Counted from the first letter of the stretch, positions 53,733 through 63,063 are shown. The stretch is DNA of 64,000 nt from an uncultured Flavobacteriaceae bacterium (GCA_947504035.1 CANNGA010000001.1:62001-126000); one strand, 5' to 3'. The notes: generated by a model from the letters alone, not told the origin. Numbers and translations: made by a program.

Positions 53733-54794
53733 TTAAATTGCTTTAATAAGGTAAATATATACGGGGAAGTGGTCACTATAACCATTTGTAAACCCATTGC
53801 TATTCCAACTTCTAAAAGGATATCCTTTGTATGTTCCAGTAGCGGTAATGAGGAAATGTTTATTAAATATTCCAGCCTTATAGTAACGTAAAGAAGACCG
53901 ATCGTTTTCTAAAAGTGGTTTAGAGATTATAATTTGGTCAAACAAACTCCATGTATCTCTATACGCTGTAGTCCCCAAACCCTTACGGTACAGATATTCA
54001 AAAGGATTGTATAAGCCTTTACGCGTTAGGTCTTTCCGCACATTTGTTGTTTTTAAAACCCGTTTCACACTTTGGTTTGTAGGATTATCATTTAAATCTC
54101 CCATGGTAATAATTTTAGCATAAGGCGATTCCTGTTGTAGCGAATCTATAATGTGTTTATTGAGTTTTGCTGCTGCAATACGTTTGTGGCGACTTGCTGC
54201 TTCTCCTCCACGTCTAGAAGGCCAATGGTTTACAATAATATGTATGAGATCACCCTCTAGTTCCCCACTAACCACCAATTGGTCACGTGTTCTTACCCTT
54301 TTTTGGGTTTTAGAATCATAGAGTCTCAAGGTATAAGGTTGCGAATGCATGGGCATAAAACGCTGTTTTTGGTATAACAATGCAACATCAATACCTCTAG
54401 CATCTGGGCTATCGTAGTGTATAATACCATAATTGCTTGGCCTTAGTATGTCGGTGTTTACGAGATCTTCTAATACAGCTCTGTTTTCTACTTCACAAAC
54501 TCCAATAATTCCGGGTGTAGAGGAGGTATCGTTTTTACCTATTAGAGATAGGGCATAAGCCATGCGTTCTATCTTATGTTCATATGCTTTGGCTCTATCT
54601 CTTTTTAAAGCCATGATGGGACTGTACTCATCAAAAATAGCAGGTGCGTTAATCGTATCAAACAAATTCTCTAGATTGTAAAAAGCCACAGTATGAATTT
54701 TAAATGTTTGCGCTTGGCTGTGGCAGTGAAAACCTATAACAAAGAGTACGATATACGTGAAATAGAGGTTGCGTATTAGCATAGGTACTATCAT
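53733..54794 (-). CDS. Secreted endonuclease/exonuclease/phosphatase family protein
   Basis: A 353-residue exported enzyme (signal peptide to about 29, SQAQT) of the DNase I-like EEP fold. Metal and catalytic motifs are all visible: FYNLENLFD (Asn40, Glu42), GVCEVEN, IVNHWPSRRGG, GDLNDNP and SDHFPVYI with the catalytic His. It likely hydrolyses extracellular nucleic acid or another phosphodiester. It is divergent from a TonB receptor gene (98-bp gap). Residues about 95-218 are duplicated in the fragment at 59213-59586. Confidence 0.92.
   Translation of the reverse strand: MIVPMLIRNLYFTYIVLFVIGFHCHSQAQTFKIHTVAFYNLENLFDTINAPAIFDEYSPIMALKRDRAKAYEHKIERMAYALSLIGKNDTSSTPGIIGVCEVENRAVLEDLVNTDILRPSNYGIIHYDSPDARGIDVALLYQKQRFMPMHSQPYTLRLYDSKTQKRVRTRDQLVVSGELEGDLIHIIVNHWPSRRGGEAASRHKRIAAAKLNKHIIDSLQQESPYAKIITMGDLNDNPTNQSVKRVLKTTNVRKDLTRKGLYNPFEYLYRKGLGTTAYRDTWSLFDQIIISKPLLENDRSSLRYYKAGIFNKHFLITATGTYKGYPFRSWNSNGFTNGYSDHFPVYIYLIKAI
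54139..54512 (-). repeat. 374-bp direct repeat, copy A (inside the nuclease gene)
   Basis: Aligned by eye with 59213-59586: equal length, no gaps, five substitutions (98.7% identity). Both copies have the same orientation. This copy forms the central third of the intact nuclease gene. Confidence 0.97.
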
Positions 54795-54892
54795 TTAAAA
54801 AAACTGTTAATTGTGTTAAAATCTTACAATTATACGCAATTATGTAGTTAAAAACTTATAAAATTACTATAATTGAGTCTTCAAATGGTATT

Positions 54893-57694
54893 ATGAATAA
54901 AATTACCCTCACTTTTTTATTCGGTATGGTAACGCTGTTGGCACTTGCGCAACAGACCCTAGTAATGGGTAACGTAAAGGATGCGGTGACTTCTCAATCT
55001 ATCACTAATGCGACGCTTACCCTAGCCCATACAACTATTACGGGGCGTACAGATGTAAAAGGCGTATTTAGGCTTTTTAAAGATTTGCCTTTGGGGGAGC
55101 AATTGCTTGTCGTTTCTAAATTAGGATATAGCACCAAACAGTTTCAAATTGTAGTAGAAGCAGGGAAAACGGTATTACTCGAGGGGGTTACCTTAGAAAG
55201 AGATGCGTCTCAAACTCAGGATTTATATACAGTAACACTTTCTGAAGATCAGTTAAATGATCAAGGGCGTGGGGCAGATAATATCTCAGGCTTATTAGCA
55301 GCGTCTTTAGATGTGTTTCAACGTACTGCTGCATTCGAGTTCAGTTCCTCTTTTTTTAGAGCTAGGGGCTTAGATTCAGATCATGCAACAGTTCTTATAA
55401 ATGGCATTCGAATGCAAAACGTATTTAACGGTCGTCCGCAATGGAGCCATTGGGGCGGTTTAAATAGTGCCTTACGAAATCGGGAACTCGTTTCTGGATT
55501 AGCGGCTTCAAATTCTAATTTTGGAGGCGTGCTAGGAACAACCCATATCAACATAAGAGCATCTCAGGCCCGTAAGGGCGCTGCGATTAGTTATGCATCC
55601 TCAAATAGAAGTTATACAAACCGACTTATGGCAAATTACGCATCGGGGGTATTAAAAAACAATTGGGCCTATACTTTAGCATTAGGGCGGAGATGGGGAA
55701 ACGAAGGGTTTCAAGACGCTACACTTTATGATGCCAATTCCATTTTAGTAGCTGTCGAAAAAAAAATAAGTGCGGCACACAGTATAAATGTCGCAGGGAT
55801 TTATGCGCCAAACCGCAGAGGGAAAGCATCGCCCAATACCCAAGAAGTTGTGGCGCTTAAAGGAACTACTTATAATGCTTACTGGGGGTTTCAAGATGGG
55901 AAAAAACGAAATTCTAGAATAAAAGAAGTCGAAGCTCCTATCGTTTTATTGAATCATTATTGGAATTTGTCTTCGAAAACGAGACTAAATACAAACCTAG
56001 CCTATCAATTTGGTAGGCAGAGTGATAGTCGATTAGATAATAATGGTACAGATTTAGTGGATGGCGTTGCTGTTGGCGGTGGGGCAAACCCGAGTCCAGA
56101 TTACTACCAAAACCTCCCCAGTTATTTTGAACGCAATTTTCCAGAAGATTTGCAATTTGCTTTTTTAGCATTGCGCGATTTCGAAGCCGATGGTCAAGTC
56201 GATTGGAATGCATTTTACGAGGCTAATATTGCCAGTGCACAAAATGGTGGTAATGCGGTTTACGCCTTATACGAAGATCGCAAAGAGGATAAGCAACTTA
56301 CGCTCAATACTAGTTTTAATACCACAATTAATACGCATATGCTTTTAGACGCTGGGGTCAATTTCCAACGAGTATCCTCAGAGAATTATGCTGCTGTACG
56401 AGACCTGTTTGGCGCTACCCAGTATTTAGATGTCGATCAGTTTGCAGAAGGACTTACCGAAGCACAAAACGATTTGCAAAACCCAAACCGATTGGTAAGA
56501 GAAGGCGATCGCTTTAAGTACAATTACAAGCTTTTTTCTACAGAATTAAGTGGTTTTGCGCAAACACAGCTGCGTTATACTAAGGTAGATGTATTTATGG
56601 CTGCAGCACTAACACATACAACATACCAACGAGAAGGATTGTATCAAAATGGAGCGTTCCCCGAACAGTCTCTAGGGAAAGGCGAAGTATTGGACTTTAC
56701 GGGATATAATGTGAAAAGTGGATTGACCTATAAACTTTCAGGAAAGCATTTATTAATGTTAAATGGCAGTTATGGGTTAAGAGCACCAACGCTACAACAT
56801 ACGTTCTCTAATGTAAGAGAAAATCATAATATAGTACCAAATACAACGGAGGAGAAAATTTTGTCTTCAGATGTGAGTTACGTGTTTCGATCAGCACTAA
56901 TACATGCTAGGCTAACAGGATACCATACCAAAATAGAAGATGCGAATGAAGTTTCTTTTTTTTTCGCTGATGGTATAGGAGGTGATAATGTTGCCTTTGT
57001 ACAAGAATTGCTGCAAGGGGTCGATAAGTTACATATAGGCATAGAGTTTGGTATAGAAGCAAAACTAACACCAACGTTGAAGCTTAAAGGGGTACTTGCT
57101 TTTGGGCAGTTTACCTATGCCAATACCCCTAATTTATTCTTAACAACTGAAGCAGATACAGATGCAACGGCAGCTGGTTTTGTAAATGGGTTTAGAGATT
57201 TTGGGACAGCGAATTTGAAAGATTACAAAATTTCGGCAGGCCCACACCGTGCTTATGCTTTGGGGTTTGAATATCGGGATCCCGATTATTGGTGGTTTGC
57301 AGCGACAGCTAATCTTTTTACACATACTTATATTGATATTAGTCCGTTAACGCGGTCTTCTAATTTTACAACAGATTTTGATGGTAAGCCCTTTAATGAT
57401 TTTGATGCGGTACAGGCGAGAACCTTGTTACAGCAAGAACGGTTTAAACCCTATACAATCGTGAATTTGGTGGGCGGGAAATCATGGAAATTAGGAACGC
57501 ATTATTTCAGTGTGTTTGCAAGTATAAATAACGTGCTAGACGCTGTATTTCGAACTGGAGGTTTTGAGCAGGGACGCAATGCTAATTTTAGGACACTTCG
57601 AGATGATAGGGCTTTAGAAACGCCTGTTTTTGGTGCGAAATATTGGTATGGTCGTGGGGCAACTTATTTTTTAAATATGAATTATAGATTTTAG
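54893..57694 (+). CDS. TonB-dependent receptor with carboxypeptidase-regulatory-like domain
   Basis: A 933-residue outer-membrane transporter. A signal peptide (to about 19) is followed by a beta-sandwich domain (LVMGNVKDAVTSQSITNATL, about 22-105), a plug (NISGLLAASLDVFQ, FRARGLDSDHATVLINGIRM) and a barrel ending RGATYFLNMNYRF. It is unrelated in detail to the receptor at 15.7 kb and lacks a SusD partner. It is followed 12 bases later by a DUF5689 lipoprotein and divergent from the secreted nuclease, suggesting uptake of a nuclease product or phosphate-containing ligand. Confidence 0.93.
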   Translation: MNKITLTFLFGMVTLLALAQQTLVMGNVKDAVTSQSITNATLTLAHTTITGRTDVKGVFRLFKDLPLGEQLLVVSKLGYSTKQFQIVVEAGKTVLLEGVTLERDASQTQDLYTVTLSEDQLNDQGRGADNISGLLAASLDVFQRTAAFEFSSSFFRARGLDSDHATVLINGIRMQNVFNGRPQWSHWGGLNSALRNRELVSGLAASNSNFGGVLGTTHINIRASQARKGAAISYASSNRSYTNRLMANYASGVLKNNWAYTLALGRRWGNEGFQDATLYDANSILVAVEKKISAAHSINVAGIYAPNRRGKASPNTQEVVALKGTTYNAYWGFQDGKKRNSRIKEVEAPIVLLNHYWNLSSKTRLNTNLAYQFGRQSDSRLDNNGTDLVDGVAVGGGANPSPDYYQNLPSYFERNFPEDLQFAFLALRDFEADGQVDWNAFYEANIASAQNGGNAVYALYEDRKEDKQLTLNTSFNTTINTHMLLDAGVNFQRVSSENYAAVRDLFGATQYLDVDQFAEGLTEAQNDLQNPNRLVREGDRFKYNYKLFSTELSGFAQTQLRYTKVDVFMAAALTHTTYQREGLYQNGAFPEQSLGKGEVLDFTGYNVKSGLTYKLSGKHLLMLNGSYGLRAPTLQHTFSNVRENHNIVPNTTEEKILSSDVSYVFRSALIHARLTGYHTKIEDANEVSFFFADGIGGDNVAFVQELLQGVDKLHIGIEFGIEAKLTPTLKLKGVLAFGQFTYANTPNLFLTTEADTDATAAGFVNGFRDFGTANLKDYKISAGPHRAYALGFEYRDPDYWWFAATANLFTHTYIDISPLTRSSNFTTDFDGKPFNDFDAVQARTLLQQERFKPYTIVNLVGGKSWKLGTHYFSVFASINNVLDAVFRTGGFEQGRNANFRTLRDDRALETPVFGAKYWYGRGATYFLNMNYRF

Positions 57695-57706
57695 AGAGAT
57701 AAATAC

Positions 57707-59152
57707 ATGACACTTAAAACACACACAGGTATAAAAGGCATACTCGTTTTATGGCTTACATTTTGGGCTTGCGTAGAAGATGACGATTTTTCAATCCCTA
57801 CACCAGTTTTAAACGCGGAAGTAGAAGTTCCTACGGAGCAGATAATTACTTTTAAAGCAGTAAAAGGCTTATACATGCAAGCCATAGAAGGCGGTCGAAG
57901 CACTGTCGTTATTCAAAATGATGTCTATATGGAGGGCTATGTGGTGTCATCAGATAAGGCGGGTAATTTTTTTGAAACTTTAATCATTCAAAATAAAACA
58001 GATGCTAGTAATCCAGACGATGATCCAAGATTAGGGTTTAAAATTAACATCAATCAAAGTAGTTTGTCTGATACGTACCAAATTGGACAAAAAGTTACCG
58101 TAAAATTAAAAGGGTTAACCATTGGAGAAAGCAGTGGTGTACTTACAATAGGGAGAGGTGATGCTGTAAATGTAGGGCAAATTCAAGCGTCTGAATACCG
58201 CGATATTGTTAAACGCACAAATACTATAGCAACGATAAGTCCTAAACAAGTTGCTTTAGAAGATTTGACAGAAGCAGATGAAAATACGCTTATTCAATTG
58301 GAACATATGCAAGTGCATCGTTTTGAGTTAGGTACTACGTTTGCAGGCGAAGCCTTCGATCAATTCGATGGGTTGCGTGTGTTAGAAAGCTGTGATTCTG
58401 GAATCCAAATGGCAGTGAAAACCAGTACGTTTTCAGATTTTAAAAGTGTTGTAGTACCTCAGGGTAGTGGGAGTGTAATAGGTATATATAGTCGTGATTT
58501 TAGAGACGATTTTAGTGTGTTGATTTTGAATAATTCGGCAGCAATTAATTTTAATAGTGACGACCGTTGCGATCCATTAGAACATTCGTGTGAGCATGTT
58601 TTAAGTAGTGGTACAGAGACGCTTCTTTTTGAGGATTTTGAAACACAGCGTAACAATAAAGTCATAGCTATAGAAGGGTGGACGAACTACATAGAAAAAG
58701 GGCGGCAAGGCTGGGAAGGGTGGTCTTCTACAGGAACTAATGCGTCTTTGGGGCGTTCGGCACGATTTCAGTCGGCAAGTTCTGGCGATGTAAATAACGT
58801 GGGCTGGCTAATCACTCCAGAGATAGATTTGGAGGCGCAGGACGGCGAAACGCTTAGTTTTAGAACCTCCAGCAGTCGCGCAGATAGCAGTTATATGGAG
58901 GTGTTTTTTGCCGACGATTGGGATGGTTCTCATACAGGTGTTCCCGAAGCAACTTGGCGTATTTTATCTGATGCGTATGTGGTAAAAGATACAGATGCTT
59001 TTGTGCCGTGGTTCCCCTCGGGGCCTGTAAACCTATCTTGTCTTTCAGGAATCATTCATATTGCGTTTAAATATACAGGCGGCGGACAAGATAGCTTTGA
59101 TGGGGTTTATGAACTAGATGATATTCACATCAGTTATACGTCTCAAAAGTAG
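57707..59152 (+). CDS. DUF5689 domain-containing surface lipoprotein
   Basis: A 481-residue lipoprotein (lipobox FWAC, Cys22). The N-terminal half matches the DUF5689 style (MEGYVVSSDKAGNFFETLIIQN, GQKVTVKLKGLTIGE, an OB-like fold). The C-terminal half (about 310-481) resembles a choice-of-anchor/jelly-roll domain (LLFEDFET, GWLITPEIDLEAQDGETLSF, DGVYELDDIHISY). It is probably the surface ligand-binding partner of the TonB receptor encoded just upstream, analogous to SusD; that role is inference. Confidence 0.88.
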   Translation: MTLKTHTGIKGILVLWLTFWACVEDDDFSIPTPVLNAEVEVPTEQIITFKAVKGLYMQAIEGGRSTVVIQNDVYMEGYVVSSDKAGNFFETLIIQNKTDASNPDDDPRLGFKININQSSLSDTYQIGQKVTVKLKGLTIGESSGVLTIGRGDAVNVGQIQASEYRDIVKRTNTIATISPKQVALEDLTEADENTLIQLEHMQVHRFELGTTFAGEAFDQFDGLRVLESCDSGIQMAVKTSTFSDFKSVVVPQGSGSVIGIYSRDFRDDFSVLILNNSAAINFNSDDRCDPLEHSCEHVLSSGTETLLFEDFETQRNNKVIAIEGWTNYIEKGRQGWEGWSSTGTNASLGRSARFQSASSGDVNNVGWLITPEIDLEAQDGETLSFRTSSSRADSSYMEVFFADDWDGSHTGVPEATWRILSDAYVVKDTDAFVPWFPSGPVNLSCLSGIIHIAFKYTGGGQDSFDGVYELDDIHISYTSQK

Positions 59153-59187
59153 ATGCGCATTAGACATCCTAAAACGGTATTATTTTT

Positions 59188-59631
59188 TTAAAATGACATA
59201 CATAGGAAAATGAGCGAATCTATAATGTGTTTATTGAGTTTTGCTGCCGCAATACGTTTGTGGCGACTTGCTGCTTCTCCTCCACGTCTAGAAGGCCAAT
59301 GGTTTACAATAATAGGTATGAGATCCCCCTCTAGTTTCCCACTAACCACCAATTGGTCACGTGTTCTTACCCTTTTTTGGGTTTTAGAATCATAGAGTCT
59401 CAAGGTATAAGGTTGCGAATGCATGGGCATAAAACGCTGTTTTTGGTATAACAATGCAACATCAATACCTCTAGCATCTGGGCTATCGTAGTGTATAATA
59501 CCATAATTGCTTGGCCTTAGTATGTCGGTGTTTACGAGATCTTCTAATACAGCTCTATTTTCTACTTCACAAACTCCAATAATTCCATAGGCATTGCTTG
59601 TATGTTCTTTATTTTTTGTTTTTTCGACCAA
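59188..59631 (-). pseudogene. Truncated second copy of the secreted nuclease gene
   Basis: This frame reads the same protein segment as residues about 95-218 of the nuclease at 53733-54794 (from YGIIGVCEVENRAV to KLNKHIIDSL), including only two of the catalytic motifs. It lacks the signal peptide, FYNLENLFD, GDLNDNP and SDHFP regions. The frame is still open but bounded by unrelated ends (MVEKTKNKEHTSNA and IFLCMSF). It differs from the parent by two visible residues: E to K in SGELEG and H to P in IHIIVN. It cannot fold as a full enzyme. Confidence 0.88.
59213..59586 (-). repeat. 374-bp direct repeat, copy B (pseudogene core)
   Basis: A near-identical copy of 54139-54512 with abrupt ends at AGCGAATC and AATTCC. 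Five point differences, three of them within about 30 bases. No terminal inverted repeats or target duplications were seen at the junctions. Confidence 0.97.
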
Positions 59632-59992
59632 CGGTATAAATAATCGATATTAAAAAAAGCAACGGTTTAAAAACTTTAATGTGTTGTAAATCAACTAATT
59701 AATTTTTTAAGAGTTACGGTTTAACCTCAGCTATATTAAAGAGAAGTACTAAATATTTAATAGTAGTTTTTTTCATTTCTTATAGAAGTAAATACACATA
59801 GTTTTTGAAAGTATTTTTTATGTAAATTGCTCTGTATAATTAAAAAAATATCTTTATACAAAGATATTTTTTATCGATTTTACACAATATTTTAAACCTT
59901 ATAAGCGCATACAAAACAACAACATACTGCCTAATTTAACAGTTTAATTGGCTACTTTTAGTGCTTAATTATTAACCACAAAAGTATTAAAA
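59632..59992. other. AT-rich gene-free stretch of 361 bases
   Basis: No supported coding frame. It contains the perfect hairpin at 59843-59872 and long A/T runs, and separates the nuclease fragment from a small lipoprotein gene. Confidence 0.5.
59843..59872. terminator. Perfect 13-bp inverted repeat, terminator-like
   Basis: AAAAAATATCTTT, loop ATAC, AAAGATATTTTTT. It is a bidirectional-looking intrinsic terminator, yet no gene ends within 200 bases on either strand, so it may be a remnant. Confidence 0.55.
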
Positions 59993-60097
59993 ATGAAAAA
60001 TTTTAGAGTAGTATTTATCTGTAGTATTTTGTTAGTAGGTTTATTAGCGTCGTGTACAAAACAGGAATTAAATGAAGAAGAAAAACTCACAGGTTGA
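59993..60097 (+). CDS. Very small lipoprotein (34 residues)
   Basis: A short frame starting MKNFRVVFICSILL with a full lipoprotein signal (LLASC, Cys21) and a 13-residue mature part, TKQELNEEEKLTG. The signal is convincing. The length is unusually small, and the 3' end overlaps the next gene by 26 bases in another frame, so it could be a natural leader-like lipoprotein or the 5' remnant of a longer one truncated by a frameshift. Confidence 0.55.
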   Translation: MKNFRVVFICSILLVGLLASCTKQELNEEEKLTG

Positions 60098-60638
60098 CCA
60101 GACGTTAGAAGGTCAAATAGCAAGCGTTAAAAATTTCTGTGCTATTTTTTTAATAGTACTCTCTGGGATTATTCTTTATTCAGACAAGATTTTGAATTAT
60201 TATAATATAGGTTCTAATATAGATTTTAAATACTATTATAATTTAGAATCTTTTATTTGGCATGTGTCGCAAACCATAAGCCCAATTTTAATTCTATGTG
60301 TGTTAGCTCTCTACTTAAAAAATAAATTCGTCAAATTAGCTTTACTTACGCCTTTGTCTATATACTCTATTCAAGCCATGTATGTTGTGGCTGATGAAAA
60401 CTATATTGAAAATGAATATTTTATTTATTACACTATAACTTTTATAACTACGCAATTACTCTGTTTCTATCTTTTGAATATTTTTATCAAATCATATGCT
60501 CTAAAAATATCTAAATTAAAACTGAGTATAAGAGATTTGACACACCTTATCTTTAGATTTAAAAATAAATCTTTCGACATTAATAACCCTGAGGTTGTTG
60601 ATAAAAAAGTATATGAGATCATTTGCTTAAAGTTATAG
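60072..60638 (+). CDS. Four-helix membrane protein, unknown function
   Basis: A 188-residue protein with a Lys-rich N-terminus, about four hydrophobic segments (roughly 22-42, 65-85, 90-105 and 118-142) and a basic cytoplasmic tail. No family is recognised. It overlaps the small lipoprotein by 26 bases in a different frame, so translation may be coupled. Composition is strongly AT-biased (many Ile, Lys, Asn, Tyr and Phe), more so than the housekeeping genes around it. Confidence 0.65.
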   Translation: MKKKNSQVDQTLEGQIASVKNFCAIFLIVLSGIILYSDKILNYYNIGSNIDFKYYYNLESFIWHVSQTISPILILCVLALYLKNKFVKLALLTPLSIYSIQAMYVVADENYIENEYFIYYTITFITTQLLCFYLLNIFIKSYALKISKLKLSIRDLTHLIFRFKNKSFDINNPEVVDKKVYEIICLKL

Positions 60639-60805
60639 AAATTAACAAACCTAAAAATCAGCAAGCCCTTTTTAGCAATAGTTCTCTCTATTAATTGTAA
60701 TAGCAAGTAAGAAGAGTGGTTACAACTTATACCGAGATGAAAGGTCTTTTTTGTTAAAAAAACCTTACATGTAATTGGGGTCGTATTATATTTAGAGATG
60801 TATAG

Positions 60806-61078
60806 ATGATAAATAGCACTAAAATGTTTCAAAATAGTAATATTCAAGAACTCGTAAATAAAATAACACAACCAGACGCGACTTGTAAACTTGATTATGA
60901 GGTGCCACAAGTTTTAGAAGAACGCCATTTATGTCTCATCTCTAGTTTAATAGAGGGTGTAAAGCTTTGTGTTAGAAATACCATGTATACCCCTTATGTT
61001 CATATTAAAGATGCTAAGGGGGATTTTATATTCAATAACCGTTTAAAAATTGAAAACTTAAGACCGAAGAGTGTTTAG
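60806..61078 (+). CDS. Hypothetical 90-residue protein
   Basis: A soluble frame beginning MINSTKMFQNSNIQEL, with a second possible Met seven residues in, three Cys and a C-terminal KGDFIFNNRLKIENL. No domain is recognised and no upstream promoter element was found. It lies in the AT-rich stretch between the membrane protein and the TPR gene. Coding status is uncertain. Confidence 0.4.
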   Translation: MINSTKMFQNSNIQELVNKITQPDATCKLDYEVPQVLEERHLCLISSLIEGVKLCVRNTMYTPYVHIKDAKGDFIFNNRLKIENLRPKSV

Positions 61079-61267
61079 TATAAGGATGTCAGTAGTTATA
61101 AGTAATACTTTTAACAGTGGATTTATGACATTAGACGTACTTTGTTAGAAAAACACCATCAAAATTTTTGTTTAGGGAATAGTAGGCATCATCTGCAAAC
61201 CTATAAAAAGCGTATAAGTTATGTTAAACATAATGTAGTTTCTTAATCTGTTTTTTATCTTTACTTC

Positions 61268-63043
61268 ATGAGAATACTAATTTTAATTGTTTTATGTATT
61301 AGTACGTCTTTGTCTGCTCAAAATGTGATGTTGGCAAAGCAATATTACAAGAAAGGCGCGTTTAAAAAGGCCCTTTTTGAATATCAAAAGTTATACGAGA
61401 CCTCTAAGTCTAGTATCAGTTACATTTCGCAAATTGTAGACATCCATCAACAATTAGAGCAATACAAAGAGGCAGAAACATTTTTACTATCCATTATTAA
61501 AAGAACGAACTATCCAGCGTTTTATGTCGAGTTAGGGTATAATTACCAGTTGACAAATGCCTTAGAAAAAGCGCATGAAAATTATAATATTGCCATTAAT
61601 AGCATTACAAAAAATCCAAATAATGTATATGCTGTAGTACGCAGTTTTCAAGGGCATTCGCTATTAGATCAAACCGCAATAGCCTACGAAAAAGCCATGG
61701 CGCTAAAACCGCTTTTAAATTTAAAGCTGTCCTTGGCGCAGATTTATGGAGAGCAGGGCAAACTGGATAAGATGATGTTAAACTACATCGGTTTTATAGA
61801 ACGTAACCCCTCGTCATTAAGCAATGTAAAACGCGCCATTAACGATTTTGTAACCGAAGACCCAGAAAATGAAGGCAACGTGTTACTGCGAAAATTGCTT
61901 ATTAAAAAGGTGCAATTGGCACCCAATATTATATGGAACGAGATGCTAAGTTGGCTTTTTATCCAACAAAAGCAGTATGCGAAAGCATTTTTGCAAGAAA
62001 AAGCCATTTATTCTAGGCAACCCCAGCGTATGCCGCGTATTTTAGAGTTGGGTAGAATTGCCGCAAAAGCAGAGGCAATAGATGTCGCACAAAACATTTT
62101 TAATTATGTGATTGAGACCGCCCAAAATATAGACACCAAACTCGAAGCGCATTACGATGCATTGCAAATAAAAACGAAAACGGCAGCCCCAAAAGTATAT
62201 CCCGACTTAGCGCAAAGCTATTTAGACATTTTTAAAACATATGGCACATTTTCTCAAACATTCAAATTGCAAATTGCTTATGCCCATTTTTTAGCCTTTC
62301 GTATGAATGCTCCCCAAAAGGCAACCTCGTTTTTAGAAGAAGCTTTAGAATTGCCATTAAACCGCATGGAAAAGGCCACAATAAAATTAGAATTAGGCGA
62401 TATTTTGGTGCTTCAAGAACAGTTTGATAAAGCACTGATTTACTACACACAAATACAACGCAATTTAAAAAACAGTACCCTCTCTCAAGAAGCGCGCTTT
62501 AAAGTGGCTAAAGCCAGTTATTATAAAGGCGATTTTAAATGGGCAGAAGCGCAACTTAAAATTTTAAAATCCTCAACCTCTCAGTTGATAGCTAACGATG
62601 CCTTGGATCTTAAACTACTAATTACAGACAATAAATACGAAGATTCTCTACAAACCGCTTTAAAACGGTATGCTAAAGCAGACTTATTGGCGTTTCAAAA
62701 TAAAAATGATGAAGCGATAAGCCACTTGGATTATATTTTAAAGACCCATAAAACAGAACCTATAATTCCGCAAGCCTTATACAAACAAGCTTTGCTTTAT
62801 GAGCTTAAAAAAGCGTATAATAAAGCCTCAGAAAATTATCAAAATATCATCATGAATTACAGCGATGGGGTTTTGGTGGATAATGCGCTATACAATCTAG
62901 CAGAATTGTATAACCACCAACTGCAACAACCAGAAAAAGCCAAAACATTATATAAAGAGCTTGTTTTTAATCACGCAGATAGTATTTACTTTGTAGCGGC
63001 ACGAAAAAAGTTTAGACAACTGCGAGGCGATGCCATCAATTAA
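61268..63043 (+). CDS. Exported tetratricopeptide-repeat protein
   Basis: A 591-residue protein with a signal peptide (to about 18, SLSAQ) and TPR-like helical pairs along its length (KQYYKKGAFKKALFEYQKLY near 24; QFDKALIYYTQIQRNL near 390; YKGDFKWAEAQLKIL near 420; AYNKASENYQNIIMNYSDG and KAKTLYKELVFNHADS near the end). It is probably a periplasmic scaffold for protein contacts; no enzymatic motif. The SemiSWEET gene follows 20 bases later. Confidence 0.88.
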   Translation: MRILILIVLCISTSLSAQNVMLAKQYYKKGAFKKALFEYQKLYETSKSSISYISQIVDIHQQLEQYKEAETFLLSIIKRTNYPAFYVELGYNYQLTNALEKAHENYNIAINSITKNPNNVYAVVRSFQGHSLLDQTAIAYEKAMALKPLLNLKLSLAQIYGEQGKLDKMMLNYIGFIERNPSSLSNVKRAINDFVTEDPENEGNVLLRKLLIKKVQLAPNIIWNEMLSWLFIQQKQYAKAFLQEKAIYSRQPQRMPRILELGRIAAKAEAIDVAQNIFNYVIETAQNIDTKLEAHYDALQIKTKTAAPKVYPDLAQSYLDIFKTYGTFSQTFKLQIAYAHFLAFRMNAPQKATSFLEEALELPLNRMEKATIKLELGDILVLQEQFDKALIYYTQIQRNLKNSTLSQEARFKVAKASYYKGDFKWAEAQLKILKSSTSQLIANDALDLKLLITDNKYEDSLQTALKRYAKADLLAFQNKNDEAISHLDYILKTHKTEPIIPQALYKQALLYELKKAYNKASENYQNIIMNYSDGVLVDNALYNLAELYNHQLQQPEKAKTLYKELVFNHADSIYFVAARKKFRQLRGDAIN

Positions 63044-63063
63044 TTACAAATAAGCCCTAGGAT

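Noticed and set aside
59210-59395. Plus-strand open frame opposite the nuclease fragment
   Set aside because: It is the antisense of the duplicated nuclease segment, with no supporting signal of its own.
59213-59586. Duplicated nuclease segment considered as an insertion sequence
   Set aside because: There is no transposase, no terminal inverted repeats and no target-site duplication. The sequence is an internal gene fragment.
60738-60768. Hairpin AAGGTCTTTTTT / AAAAAAACCTT
   Set aside because: The stem is mostly A-T with a mismatch and the loop and spacing are poor. It is not a convincing terminator.
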